From: Lewinellaceae bacterium
Lineage (GTDB): Bacteria; Bacteroidota; Bacteroidia; Chitinophagales; Saprospiraceae
DNA length: 13,947 nt
Assembly (NCBI GenBank): GCA_016719605.1
Contig: JADJYW010000018.1
Span: forward strand, 1 to 13,947
Direction of reading: 5' to 3'
The position numbers were made by a program, and so were the translations under genes. Positions within the stretch are counted from its first letter, which is position 1. The number at the start of each line of letters is the position of its first letter. Below are positions 1-7,979 of the stretch, in pieces. The notes under the pieces were generated by a model. That model searched no databases and had not been told where the DNA came from. It was given only the letters and a program-made list of their open reading frames with translations.

Positions 1-2064
1 AAGTTCCGACACACCACAACCCATTTACAAGGCCGTGCTGAACTCCAACGTGGATCCCTTGCGGCGGCGTTCGACGTAAAATCCATCGAAAGGATACCTC
101 GGTAGTGATTGAGGTCACGGATTTTCTCAAAAGACAATCAGTGTTTCCGCTGCCTTCTTTTGCCAAGCAGCGTTTCAAAATGGGTGATTTGCAAAAAAGA
201 CCGCGCTATATCGAGGCGCATGCGGGCGTACCCGATCAACCTGGAGTGCGCACGGTGAAAACCTACAAGTATCGCCGCCGTCGCTGCTGCCGGAAGAACA
301 CCCGGAACCATGAACCTGCCTGCAGGTCTGGATGCCGGGGTGGTCGTTCGAGGTCAACAACTCGCTGATCCTGCTCCCGCGCACGCCGTTCCTAAGCGTC
401 TTCGAGCCGCGCGTGGGTTATTTCGCTAGCCGGACGGGTTTTGACGACGACCATCAACGCGCCGAGGACGAGACCATCGCCGTCCGCTGGCGCCTGGAGC
501 CGAAAAACGATGCCGATATGCGGCGCCAGATGAAAGGCGAAAAGATCCGGACCGGCCAAACCGATTGTGTTTTACATTGACCCGGCTACGCCGGCAAAAT
601 GGCGTCCTTTCCTCAAAAGGGGTGGAAGACTGGCAGCCCGCATTCGAGCAGGCCGGTTGGAAAAACGCCATCATCGCCCGCGACTGGCCTGAAAACGACA
701 CCACGATGAGCCTGGAGGACGCGCGTTTCTCGGTCGTCCGCTACTTCGCTTCCGATATCCAGAACGCTTACGGCCCCAATGTAAACGACCCGCGCACCGG
801 CGAGATCATCGAAAGCCACATCGGCTGGTACCACAACGTGATGCGCCTGCTCAAAACCTGGTACACCATCAGACCGCCGCCGTGGGCCCCGCGCGCGCCA
901 AAACGAACTGGATGACAACCTCATGGGCGCCCTCATCCGTTTTGTGGCAGCACACGAAAGTGGGCCACACCATCGGCCTGCGCCACAACTTCGGCGCCAC
1001 CACGCCCGCCAGTGGAAAAACTACGCGACAAAAAATTCATGGAGGCCAACGGGCGTCTTCCATCATGGACTACGCCCGCTTCAACTATATGGCCCAACCC
1101 GAACAGCATCACTGACCTTATGCCCCGCGTGCGCGACTACGACAAATGGGCTATCGGTGGGGTTACAAACCCGTCTACGGCACCAAAGATGCCGAAGAAG
1201 ACAGCAAGGTGCTCAACCGCTGGTACCTCGAAAAGCGGCCAACAACCCGCGCCTGCATTTTCTGACCGAGTCAGCGCTTACGACCCGCGCGCCCAGAGTG
1301 AAGACCTTGGCGACAACTCGATGACGGCCTCCGAGTACGGTATCAAAAACCTGCAACGCATCCTGCCGCAGCCGTCTGGACAAAAGGAGGCTAAAACCTA
1401 CGGTCGCGCCGACGGAGACCTGCAACAATGTGGTGGGCCAGTACACGCCGCTACATCGGTCATGTCACCAAATGGGTGGGCGGCGTGTTTGAAACGCCAA
1501 AAACCTACGATCAGGCCGGAGCGGTGTACGAGGCTGCACCCGCCGACAAGCAGCGCGACGCGGTGGTTTTCCTGCACAAGCATCTGTTCCAAACCCCAGT
1601 GGCTGCTCGATCCAGCGTGCTGCGCCTCATCCGTCCCGACAACGGCGTGGCCGCCGTGGCCCGTTTGCAAGACAACACGCTCTCGAGTTTGCTCAGCCGC
1701 CCGGCTCCAGCGCATGATCGAAAATGAAGCGCTTGACCCGAACACCTACACCGCTGCCAACTTGTTCGACGACCTGCGCACCGGGATTTGGTCGGAAATA
1801 CCTGCCCGAACACCCGTGCGGGTACACCGCCGCAACCTGCAAAAAACATTTGTGGACAAAATGATCGGCCTGTACCAGCCATCTCCGGCCACCGCAACTT
1901 TGCACAACACCGACGTACCGTCCCTCGCGCTCAACACCCTGCGCCAACTCCGCACCGACCTGACGGCGGCCTACAATGCCTCGAACGATGCCATGAGCCG
2001 CAGTCACTATCTGGATTGTCTGGAGCGTATTGAAAACGTGTTGGAGCAGAATCGCCGGCGGTAG
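1..2064 (+). CDS. Zinc-dependent metalloprotease (DUF5117/DUF4953 type), 5'-truncated, several frameshifts
   Basis: This is the C-terminal part of a large secreted or periplasmic zinc protease of the Bacteroidota DUF5117/DUF5118/DUF4953 family; the start lies before the window. In successive frames I read segments typical of the family: VIEVTDFL (about 105), EPRVGYFAS (about 405), GVEDWQPAFEQAGWKNAII (about 625), NAYGPNVNDPRTGEI (about 765) and ESHIGWYHNVM (about 813). The catalytic metzincin site HEVGHTIGLRHNFGA lies at 953-1000. One extra A in CACGAAAGTGGGCC turns HEVGH into HESG plus a frame change; removing it restores HExxHxxGxxH. The Met-turn segment SIMDYARFNY follows at about 1060-1090. 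The C-terminal helical part ends in CLERIENVLEQNRRR and a TAG stop. There are at least five frame changes, all on one strand and without gross loss of sequence, so sequencing indels are more likely than a pseudogene. The natural substrate is unknown. Confidence 0.9.
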
Positions 2065-2085
2065 GAGCCGGTGTCGTTATTTTAA

Positions 2086-2240
2086 TCAGAAGAGGCTGTT
2101 CTTGCAAGCACTGTTCTGACGGGAATTGAAATTTTTCAGACAGGATTTACAGGATTTACAAGATAAATGAAGCGGCTCCGCCGCCGAAAATCCTGTAAAT
2201 CCTGTAAATCCTGTCTGAAAATGGATTCGCCTGTCAACTG
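2086..2240. repeat. Palindromic intergenic repeat element, copy 1
   Basis: The element fills the gap between the metalloprotease and the aldo/keto reductase. Its core is a perfect 28-bp inverted repeat, 2133-2160 against 2194-2221. Each arm is built from 9-nt units (CAGGATTTA on the left, TCCTGTAAA on the right). The 33-nt loop holds a second hairpin, GCGGC/GCCGC (2172-2176 and 2180-2184). Three flanking blocks recur in inverted orientation near 12.4 kb: TCAGAAGAGGCTGT (2086-2099), GACGGGAATTGA (2118-2129) and GGATTCGCCTGTCAACTG (2223-2240). From memory, AATCCTGTAAATCCTGT-type repeats are common between genes in many Bacteroidota. It may fold as a cruciform or act as a transcript-end hairpin, but it has no clear T-tail. 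No coding potential is seen. Confidence 0.85.
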
Positions 2241-2291
2241 CGCAATACGGTGCGGGCTTACCAGACACCCGCTTTTCAACCACCTTGCCCT

Positions 2292-3277
2292 ATGCACTAT
2301 CTGCCCGCCCCAACCGCTACACCCAAATGCCCTACCGCCGCTGTGGCCGCAGTGGGCTGCTCCTGCCCGCTGTATCACTGGGCCTTTGGCACAACTTCGG
2401 TCATGTGGATGTTCAGGAAAATTGTCGGGATATCCTTCGGCTTGCTTTCGATGCGGGCGTCACGCACTTCGATCTGGCCAACAACTACGGCCCGCCGCCC
2501 GGCTCGGCGGAGGAAAATTTCGGGCGATTCCTGCGCACGGACTTCCGCGACCACCGCGACGAACTCGTCATTTCCACCAAAGCCGGCTACCGCATGTGGG
2601 ACGGTCCGTATGGCGAGTGAAACCAAAAAATACCTCGTGGCCAGCCTCGACCAAAGCCTGCGGCGCATGGGCCTCGATTATGTGGATATTTTTACAGCCA
2701 CCGCCTGACCCGCACACGCCGCTGGAAGAAACCATGCCGCTCTCGACCTCGTGGTGCGGCAGGGCAAGGCGCTGTATGTGGGCATTTCAACTATTCCGCC
2801 GAACAAACTGCCGAAGCCTGCCGCATCCTGCGAGCGCTCGGTACGCCCTGCGTGATCCATCAGCCCAGGTGTTCCATGTTCAACCGCTGGATCGAAAACG
2901 GCCTGCTCGATGTGCTGGAACAGGAGGGCGCAGGCTGCATCCCGTTTTCGCCGCTGGCACAGGGACTGCTGACCGACAAGTACCTGCACGGTATCCCGGC
3001 AGACTCCGCGCCGCCAAACCGCACGGATTTTGAAAGAGACCGATGTCACCGAAAAACGCCTGCGGCAAATCCGCGACCTGAACACCCTGGCGCAGCAACG
3101 CGGCCAGACACTGGCCCAAATGGCCCTGGCCTGGGGTGCTGCGGGATGCCCGCGTGACCTCGGTGCTGGTGGGCGCCAGCCGACCGGAACAGCTGGCGGA
3201 TTCGTTGAAATGTTTGGAAAAATTGAGGTTTGAGGCGGAGAACTGAAGCAGGTGGGGCAGTGCTGGCAGCGAAATAA
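2292..3277 (+). CDS. yghZ: Aldo/keto reductase, YghZ-type (L-glyceraldehyde 3-phosphate reductase-like), frameshifted
   Basis: A cytoplasmic NADPH-dependent aldo/keto reductase; E. coli YghZ reduces L-glyceraldehyde 3-phosphate and related aldehydes. The corrected N-terminus MHYLPAPNRYTQMPYRRCG lines up with E. coli MVWLANPERYGQMQYRYCG, which is why I start at ATG 2292 (one C is missing near 2312). Next come SLGLWHNFGHV, FDLANNYGPPPGSAEENFG (catalytic Asp and Tyr), ISTKAGYRMWDGPYG (catalytic Lys) and SLDQSLRRMGLDYVDIF. The catalytic His motif YSHR appears once a lost T at about 2690 is restored. Later segments are GKALYVGIS, PFSPLAQGLLTDKYL, RGQTLAQMALAW and TSVLVGASRPEQL. Several one-base indels break the frame. 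The stop is uncertain: restoring the frame gives an end at 3277, while one current frame stops at 3246. The gene converges on the DinB gene with a gap of about 16 bp. Confidence 0.9.
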
Positions 3278-3293
3278 CCACCATTTTTGTACA

Positions 3294-3816
3294 TCAAGTC
3301 ACCATTCTCCCGGCATACGCCAGGCTTTCGCCGCTCAGGCTTTTCAGCCGTTCGTACTTCAGCCGCACGATCTGCCGGAGGTGCAAATGATCGTGCGCGA
3401 GCCAGTTGGCCAGCAGCATTTTGGCGCTCATGGCGCCCAGTTTGGGGTGCTGGTACGCATTGTCCCACACCGGCTCGGACAGCGGCGGCAGTTCTTGTAG
3501 TTCTTGCATTGATTTTTTTCGTTCGCGGACAAACTGGTTCAGCGACTCTTCAAAATTTTGGGCCATGTACTTTCGGTCTTTTACCCAGCCCACCGGGTCA
3601 ATAGGCGGCATGGGTTGGTCGGGGGTTTCGAGCACATGCCGGACGCGTGCCCGAAGTCCTCGCGTTCCTCGTCGGTGAGGTGGCAGAGGATTTCGGCAAG
3701 CACCATTTCACGGGTGCGGGTCGCCACAGGTATTCATCTTCAGATGTGCCGGAAAACAGCGCAACGAATGCCACGGTGTTTTGGGAAAACTGCTGGAGGT
3801 AGGTGTTCAGATTCAT
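3294..3816 (-). CDS. DinB-family protein, frameshifted
   Basis: The product belongs to the DinB/YfiT four-helix-bundle superfamily of small metal-binding proteins, some of which act as thiol transferases; the role here is unknown. The protein starts MNLNTYLQQFSQNTVAFVAL at ATG 3816. Two frame changes (about 3700 and 3635) separate it from AEILCHLTDEE, then DPVGWVKDRKYMAQNFEESL, and it ends HDHLHLRQIVRLKYERL plus a short tail. The His of CHLTDEE and the two His of the HDHLHLRQ segment fit the usual DinB metal triad. The composite of about 174 codons is normal for the family. It is convergent with the reductase and divergent from the secreted protein at 3949, so it has its own promoter region between 3817 and 3948, where I see no clear minus-strand -7 box. 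Confidence 0.85.
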
Positions 3817-3852
3817 GTTCGATGAAATTTTTCAAGCCGCGGAATTCGATAT

Positions 3853-3879
3853 TTTACAAGTCGTTTACAACGTTTTACA
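3853..3879. promoter_or_regulatory. Three helically phased TTTACA direct repeats
   Basis: TTTACA occurs at 3853-3858, 3864-3869 and 3874-3879, that is at 11- and 10-bp spacing, so all three copies face the same side of the helix. They lie in the divergent region between the DinB gene and the secreted-protein gene, just upstream of the predicted promoter at 3884-3919. The position and phasing suggest an operator for a cooperative DNA-binding protein. The membrane-bound winged-helix regulator encoded at 4392-5291 is an obvious candidate, but nothing in the sequence proves it. Chance similarity in an AT-rich stretch is possible. Confidence 0.4.
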
Positions 3880-3883
3880 CGGG

Positions 3884-3919
3884 TTTTCTCCCAACAGAGC
3901 GTGTCGCCGATACTTTTGC
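3884..3919 (+). promoter_or_regulatory. Bacteroidota-type promoter for the 3949 gene
   Basis: TACTTTTGC at 3911-3919 matches the Bacteroidota -7 consensus TAnnTTTGY exactly. A weak -33 element (TTTTC from 3884) lies about 23 nt upstream, at the long end of the usual spacing. Transcription would start near 3926, giving a leader of about 23 nt before ATG 3949. It probably serves both the secreted protein and the regulator downstream. Confidence 0.55.
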
Positions 3920-3948
3920 CCCGTCATTTTTCACAAAAACACTGCGAC

Positions 3949-4357
3949 ATGAACAAGATAACCATCCTCTCCGGTATATTTTTTTGCTGTGCATTTGCTG
4001 TATCCGGCTTTTCTCAAGAGGCATTCACCAACTGCTCCGCCGCATTTTTGAACAACAAGATCGTGGTGGATCAGTACACCCCGACGGCAAATGTACCCTG
4101 CCCGATTCGGCTACAGGCGAACTGACCGTGTGCACCGCCGATTTATCGCCCGACAACAGTTTGCCGGTACAAAAATCAAGTTCAAAGTTGCCCTGCGCGA
4201 CAAAAGTACCGGGACGCTGACCATGTTTTCCAATGAAACCTACAAGCAAGTGGACATACGCAAGGTGCTGGCTCGCTGCAAAAAAGGCGACCATATCGTG
4301 CTGATTACCATGGAAGACGCGTATTCCTTGCCGCACAATGAGATTCTGGTGAACTAA
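3949..4357 (+). CDS. Small secreted protein of unknown function, frameshifted
   Basis: The N-terminus MNKITILSGIFFCCAFAVSG followed by FSQ is a clear Sec signal peptide, with likely cleavage after the SGFSQ region, so the product is periplasmic or surface-exposed. Pieces in three frames join as: AFLNNKIVVDQY, SPDGKCTLPDSATGELTVC, GTKIKFKVALRDKSTGTLTMF and ARCKKGDHIVLITMEDAY, ending LPHNEILVN and TAA. The corrected length is about 136 residues. The C-terminal part, KKGDHIVLITMEDAYSLPHNEILV, reads like a small beta-sandwich of the type found at the end of GldM-like proteins, but this is only an impression and I cannot name the family. The regulator gene starts 34 bp downstream on the same strand, so the two probably form an operon; the secreted protein could be a partner or sensor ligand of that regulator. 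Confidence 0.7.
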
Positions 4358-4391
4358 TTTTTCACTACGCCATCCCAGGGCATTTGCACGG

Positions 4392-5291
4392 ATGTTCAGC
4401 TTGCCTTTCAAAAAATAGCCGTGCCTGCCGCCGTGCTGCTGAGTTCTCGCACTCGTGTGGTCGTTTTGGCGTGCCAATGCCGGCACGCCCGCAGTCGAAC
4501 TCCGTTCTTCTGAAAAAATAAACCTCGCGCTGCGCCGAACAGCCCACCACCTGCTGGCCGAGGCGGGCGATAGTACCGTGCGCATACCGCCTGTGCAACA
4601 AACCGGCCCGGGCACCTGGCTCGTCCGCTTCGAACGCCCGTTCGATTACGACCGGCTGCGGTACTGCTGCAAGCATCCTTCGACTTGCACAACATCCAAG
4701 AAACCTGTGATGTGGCCGTGTTGCGCTGCGCCGACAGCGAACTGCAACTGGGCTACAACTCGCAGGATTACGTTCAAAACAACGCCGTTCCCTGCGGCGG
4801 GCGCGATGCAGAGGACGGGTGCTACAACCTGCAGGTCACTTTTGCTGCACAACCACCGCAAAGGCCCCTCTTCCCCCCCGGCATGCCGGGACTTTTATTG
4901 CTAGGCGGCTTGCTCGTTGCGGTCGTTTGGGCCTAGAAAAGACGCCGCACCGTGCCGCGCTCCGACCCCTGAAACCACTGCCGGCGAAATCCCGTGGCAG
5001 GTATTTGGTCATTCGCGGCTCGATGTGGCCAACCAACTGCTCCTGTGCGGCGCGGCGCGCCACGAACTCACCTATCAGGAAGCCAAATTATTGCACCTGT
5101 TTGCCGGCAACCTAACCAACTGCTCGAACGCGGCCACATCCTGCAGCAGGTTTGGGCCGACGAAGAGAATACTGGTGGGCCGCAGTGTGGACGTGTTTGT
5201 ATCCCGCCTGCGCAAATTGCTGCGAGATGATCCGTCGGTGCGCATAGTAGCGGTGCATGGCGTGGGGTACCGGCTGGAAGTGGGTGGTTAG
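4392..5291 (+). CDS. Membrane-anchored winged-helix (OmpR/PhoB-type) transcriptional regulator, frameshifted
   Basis: A ToxR-like one-component regulator: a periplasmic sensor joined across the membrane to a DNA-binding domain. After ATG 4392 (MFSLPFKK) a hydrophobic segment, PAAVLL then VLALVWSFW in corrected frames, is the first membrane helix. A periplasmic region follows, with segments such as KINLALRRTAHHLLAEAGDS and RADSELQLGYNSQDYV-like text. Then comes a second helix, LLLLGGLLVAVVWA, ending in an in-frame TAG that a one-base indel removes, and a positive KRRRTVPR stop-transfer. The C-terminus is a Trans_reg_C domain: HELTYQEAKLLHLFAGN, NQLLERGHILQQVW, VGRSVDVFVSRLRKLL (recognition helix) and RIVAVHGVGYRLEVGG. 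No receiver domain is present. At least four frame changes. The signal sensed is unknown; possible targets include its own operon through the TTTACA repeats. Confidence 0.85.
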
Positions 5292-5366
5292 GGCAAGTGG
5301 GAGATCAAGCCCTCTTGAGCAGCCACCAGAATGGCAACTCGGGACGGGTTCAGATGACCAATTGGA

Positions 5367-5930
5367 TTAGTTTTCGTTGCGCAGCAGGCGGCCGTTGATG
5401 GCGCCGGGTTTGTCGTCATCAGCCGGTACGATGGTGGGATATGTGCCCATTTTTGAATGCTTACAGATGTAAATGTGGTATTTTTCTGCAAAAACATCCT
5501 TTTTATAAGCGTTGTATTTATTATATCCGCCTTCTGTTTCGACTTCACTCCTATACAAACTTGGATCAGACTCAATATACATGAAGTACTCCTGAACAGT
5601 TTGAAGGTTCGCAACCTTCTGTTGCCGCTGCGCTTCGTACTCAAGGAAATCAAGATGCTTCCTCCAGTTGGCAAAATACCCGTCGAAGAACTCTTCAGAA
5701 AGATATTGATAGGTTTCAGGAGGCGGAGGTTTCAGCGTAGTTGACTTGTAGCCCACAGCAATGCTGTCCTGCAATCCATACTTTGCTGCAATAGCCAGTA
5801 CCCGCTCGCGAGATACGCCGGGGCCGTTGAACGGCGGGGGCAGGTCGGGGTTGGTGGTCAAATCCTCCTTGACTGTTTTGCAGGCCAGAACGGCGAGAAA
5901 CAAAATCAGGAGGAGCGCAAAGTGTTTCAT
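5367..5930 (-). CDS. Lipoprotein of unknown function, duplicate copy B (intact)
   Basis: This is a 187-residue protein without frameshift. The signal MKHFALLLILFLAVLAC ends in a lipobox (VLAC), so the mature protein should be lipid-anchored at Cys17. The mature part begins KTVKEDLTTNPDLPPPFNGP and continues ERVLAIAAKYGLQDSIAVGY, PPPPETYQYLSEEFFDGYF, NWRKHLDFLEYEAQRQQKV and QTVQEYFMYIESD, ending INGRLLRNEN. It is a near copy of the gene at 6001-6559: the central part is almost identical, while the signal peptide and the segment before the last ten residues differ. ATG 5930 is chosen because it gives the signal peptide; an open frame continues upstream to 6215, but that is the tail of copy A in a shifted frame. 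Last gene of the minus-strand cluster, convergent with the regulator at a distance of 75 bp. The family is not recognised. Confidence 0.85.
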   Translation of the reverse strand: MKHFALLLILFLAVLACKTVKEDLTTNPDLPPPFNGPGVSRERVLAIAAKYGLQDSIAVGYKSTTLKPPPPETYQYLSEEFFDGYFANWRKHLDFLEYEAQRQQKVANLQTVQEYFMYIESDPSLYRSEVETEGGYNKYNAYKKDVFAEKYHIYICKHSKMGTYPTIVPADDDKPGAINGRLLRNEN

Positions 5931-5945
5931 TTCAAGTGCAGGTTC

Positions 5946-5986
5946 AAACCCGTTTCCGAGCCACCAGAATGGCTCGGGACGGGTTT
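5946..5986 (-). terminator. Intercistronic hairpin after lipoprotein copy A
   Basis: Read on the minus strand, just after the TAA of copy A, an outer stem AAACCCG/CGGGTTT (5980-5986 with 5946-5952) encloses an inner stem CCGAGCCA/TGGCTCGG (5970-5977 with 5956-5963) and a 6-nt loop. Only three T residues follow, so it is a weak terminator or an mRNA-stabilising hairpin that could lower expression of copy B. A degraded version of the same hairpin follows copy B near 5318-5350. Confidence 0.5.
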
Positions 5987-6000
5987 TATGATGGATTAAG

Positions 6001-6559
6001 TTAGTTTTCGTTGCGCAGCAGGCGGCCGTTGATTTTACCTTGATAGTCATTTTCTGCCAGTACAGTCGTCGGGGTACGTCCCACTTTGGGGATGTGTACA
6101 GATGTAGATATGGTATTTGCCTGCCAGTGCATCTTTTTGAATACGGAATAATTTTCGATTCCTCCCCTGGATTCAATTTTGATCTGAACAGGCTTGAGTC
6201 GTTTTCAATATACATGAAGTACTCCTGAACAGTCTGAAGGTTCGCAACCTTCTGTTGCCGCTGCGCTTCGTACTCGAGGAAATCAAGATGCTTCCTCCAG
6301 TTGACAAATACCCGTCGAAGAACTCTTCAGAAAGATATTGATAGGTTTCAGGAGGCGGAGGTTTCAGCGTAGTTGACTTGTAGCCCACAGCAATGCTGTC
6401 CTGCAATCCATACTTTGCTGCAATAGCCAGTACCCGCTCGCGAGATACGCCGGGGCCGTTGAACGGCGGGGGCAGGTCGGGGTTGGTGGCGATGTCCTCC
6501 TTGATCATTTTACATGACAATATTATGATGACAAGTGCTAAAAATGATATTATTTTCAT
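6001..6559 (-). CDS. Lipoprotein of unknown function, duplicate copy A, frameshifted
   Basis: Paralogue of the gene at 5367-5930. The signal peptide MKIISFLALVIIILSC has the lipobox ILSC and is unlike that of copy B at sequence level. The mature start KMIKEDIATNPDLPPPFNGP and the core (SRERVLAIAAKYGLQDSIAV, ETYQYLSEEFFDGY) match copy B. A lost A near 6305 (ACAAATACC against GCAAAATACC in copy B) shifts the frame; the continuation is NWRKHLDFLEYEAQRQQKV, then YIENDSSLFRSKLNPGEESK. Another indel near 6120-6060 precedes the shared end INGRLLRNEN, with stop at 6003-6001. The C-terminal segment differs from copy B (KLNPGEESKI against EVETEGGYNK). ATG 6559 lies 12 nt after the stop of the 446-residue gene, so the two are almost certainly cotranscribed. 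Function unknown. Confidence 0.8.
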
Positions 6560-6571
6560 GTTGCGGTGGTT

Positions 6572-7912
6572 TTATCTATACTTAAAAGGAAAGTGTATAT
6601 TAGATAGTTCTCCTGCGGATGTCCACTCGAATTCTAATGACAAAAGAACAAGTCTCATCTCTACTTCAGCAACATGCTTTACAATATGTAGCCAAGTCTT
6701 ATTTATTGGAAATTCATCAACATCCTGTAAAATCGCGTGCTGTCCAATAACCCGGGTTGAATAACCGGAAGGCGGATTTGTAATAATTGTATTGTACTCT
6801 GCTGTACCCTGTTCACAGTCCGTTAATTTGCCATAAAGCAATGTATGAATGGTATATGGCAAAACCGGTGTATATGGAAAATACACATCAGCTCCTCTTC
6901 TTTGAAGATGCACATGTGTGAGTTGACAATCTACCTCCCCGCAATCCCCATCCTCCGGCATGGGCGTACCATCGGGGCAAGTGCATCCGGTTAGCGGTCT
7001 TGGGGAGCCGTCGGGGCAAAGCGGGCCGAAGAACATTGGCTTGGGTTTTCCACTTGTGCCGCCACCTTCATTTGTCCCGCCGCCAGTGCTTCCGCCGCCG
7101 CCATTGTTGGGTATATCAGGGGCATTCGGGTGCCAATATCCGTTACTGCCACTCCCTCCGGGGCCATTTCCTACCCAAATCACTTGTCCACATCCGGAAC
7201 AGTTCCATATAATGACTACGCCATTCAGCGTCTGGGTACTACCATCATCCATCTGTATAGTCATTTGTTGAATTTGATACTGCTGAACGCAACATCTGTA
7301 TCCCACTTCTCCTGCGGACAATTCAGCCGGATAGAATTCTTTAACAACAACACCATTTTCCAAACCTATTCCATAAAGCAGGCGCATTGTATCGTTTGGA
7401 AAAACTCCGGGGTATACATAAAAGGCTTCGCCCGTAAACGCAGTATCCAAGCCATGCGGTTTGTTTTTGGAATAAACGCCTTCCAGACCAACGGCTGCGG
7501 TATAGTCGGAGTAGCCGTACACAAAAAACAGGAGCGGGTAAATCTGTGTGGGAGAAAATCGAGTAAGTACCAGGCGTACACCTCCATTGGCTTGTGCGGC
7601 TGTCCCTTGCCAGCCATCGGAAACCTGTATTGATGTTCCATGCAAAATGGGCACAACGATCAGGTGCGTGCCATTCGGGACTTCGGTTACTTCTGCATCT
7701 TCCCAAATTGGTTCCACGGGCATATCCCCAAGGAATGCAGCGTACCGGTACACGCTGGAATCCCACCAGTGATGTGCCTCGTTGATGAAAAAAGAGGTGT
7801 CGGCGACCTGGCCTCGCAATGGGTTCAAAAAAAACAGGAACACCAGATGTACAACAACAATGCTGTACAGACAGGTAGTGAATGCCCTGCGAATCGGGTT
7901 TGTTTCCTTCAT
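6572..7912 (-). CDS. Secreted protein of unknown function with Gly-rich linker and CPDG repeats (intact)
   Basis: An uninterrupted 446-residue protein, the longest clean gene in the window. Residues 8-34 (RRAFTTCLYSIVVVHLVFLF and onward) form a signal peptide or anchor, with possible cleavage around RGQ-VA. Residues 40-248 form a first domain containing PNGTHLIVVPILHGTSIQVS, LLFFVYGYSDYTAAVGLEGV and a Cys cluster (RCCVQQ, WNCSGCGQ). Residues 249-290 are a Gly/Ser/Asn linker, followed by two CPDG repeats (CPDGSPRPLTGC, CPDGTPMPEDGDC; 299-324). Residues 330-446 are a compact C-terminal domain ending SNIHFPFKYR. ATG 7912 gives the signal peptide; the frame extends 17 codons upstream without support. 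A near-consensus -7 box (TATTTTCGC, 7940-7932, minus) could give a separate promoter. I see no known catalytic motif. The domain-linker-domain layout and the lipoproteins 12 nt downstream suggest a surface or secreted effector with lipoprotein partners, which is inference only. Confidence 0.85.
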   Translation of the reverse strand: MKETNPIRRAFTTCLYSIVVVHLVFLFFLNPLRGQVADTSFFINEAHHWWDSSVYRYAAFLGDMPVEPIWEDAEVTEVPNGTHLIVVPILHGTSIQVSDGWQGTAAQANGGVRLVLTRFSPTQIYPLLFFVYGYSDYTAAVGLEGVYSKNKPHGLDTAFTGEAFYVYPGVFPNDTMRLLYGIGLENGVVVKEFYPAELSAGEVGYRCCVQQYQIQQMTIQMDDGSTQTLNGVVIIWNCSGCGQVIWVGNGPGGSGSNGYWHPNAPDIPNNGGGGSTGGGTNEGGGTSGKPKPMFFGPLCPDGSPRPLTGCTCPDGTPMPEDGDCGEVDCQLTHVHLQRRGADVYFPYTPVLPYTIHTLLYGKLTDCEQGTAEYNTIITNPPSGYSTRVIGQHAILQDVDEFPINKTWLHIVKHVAEVEMRLVLLSLEFEWTSAGELSNIHFPFKYR

Positions 7913-7979
7913 AGAATGTTGTATTAGCTCTGCGAAAATACCCGCACGCCTACACACCCTCACCTGACGGCATCCATTT

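Larger units (their letters stand above)
5318..6559 (-). repeat. Tandem duplication of a lipoprotein gene and its 3' flank
   Basis: Two units lie head to tail: 5318-5930 (copy B) and 5958-6559 (copy A). They share a core of roughly 280 bp, 5580-5860 against 6212-6492, in which I count only about four differences including one A-run indel. They also share the last codons (INGRLLRNEN and stop) and the sequence just after the stop, including a CCACCAGAATGGC hairpin. The signal-peptide codons and a C-terminal segment of about 50 codons have diverged strongly. Such a mosaic suggests duplication followed by gene conversion of the core. Confidence 0.85.

Noticed and set aside
2133..2221. Possible CRISPR array from the repeated AATCCTGT units
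   Set aside because: The units are 9 nt long with no spacers and form one palindrome; no cas genes are nearby.
2167..3033. A 288-codon plus-strand frame starting in the palindromic element
   Set aside because: It is rich in Pro, Arg and Cys, shows no family similarity, and overlaps the reductase in another frame; its first codons translate the repeat itself.
3030..3233. Separate small gene at the end of the reductase
   Set aside because: It reads as the last part of the aldo/keto reductase (RGQTLAQMALAW) in a shifted frame.
5290..5313. AGGGC/GCCCT pairing between the convergent regulator and lipoprotein genes as a terminator
   Set aside because: The stem is only 5 bp with a 14-nt loop and no T-run; too weak to call.
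5367..6215. A 282-codon minus-strand frame extending lipoprotein copy B upstream
   Set aside because: The first 95 codons are the shifted tail of copy A plus the intercistronic hairpin. ATG 5930 gives a proper lipoprotein signal peptide.
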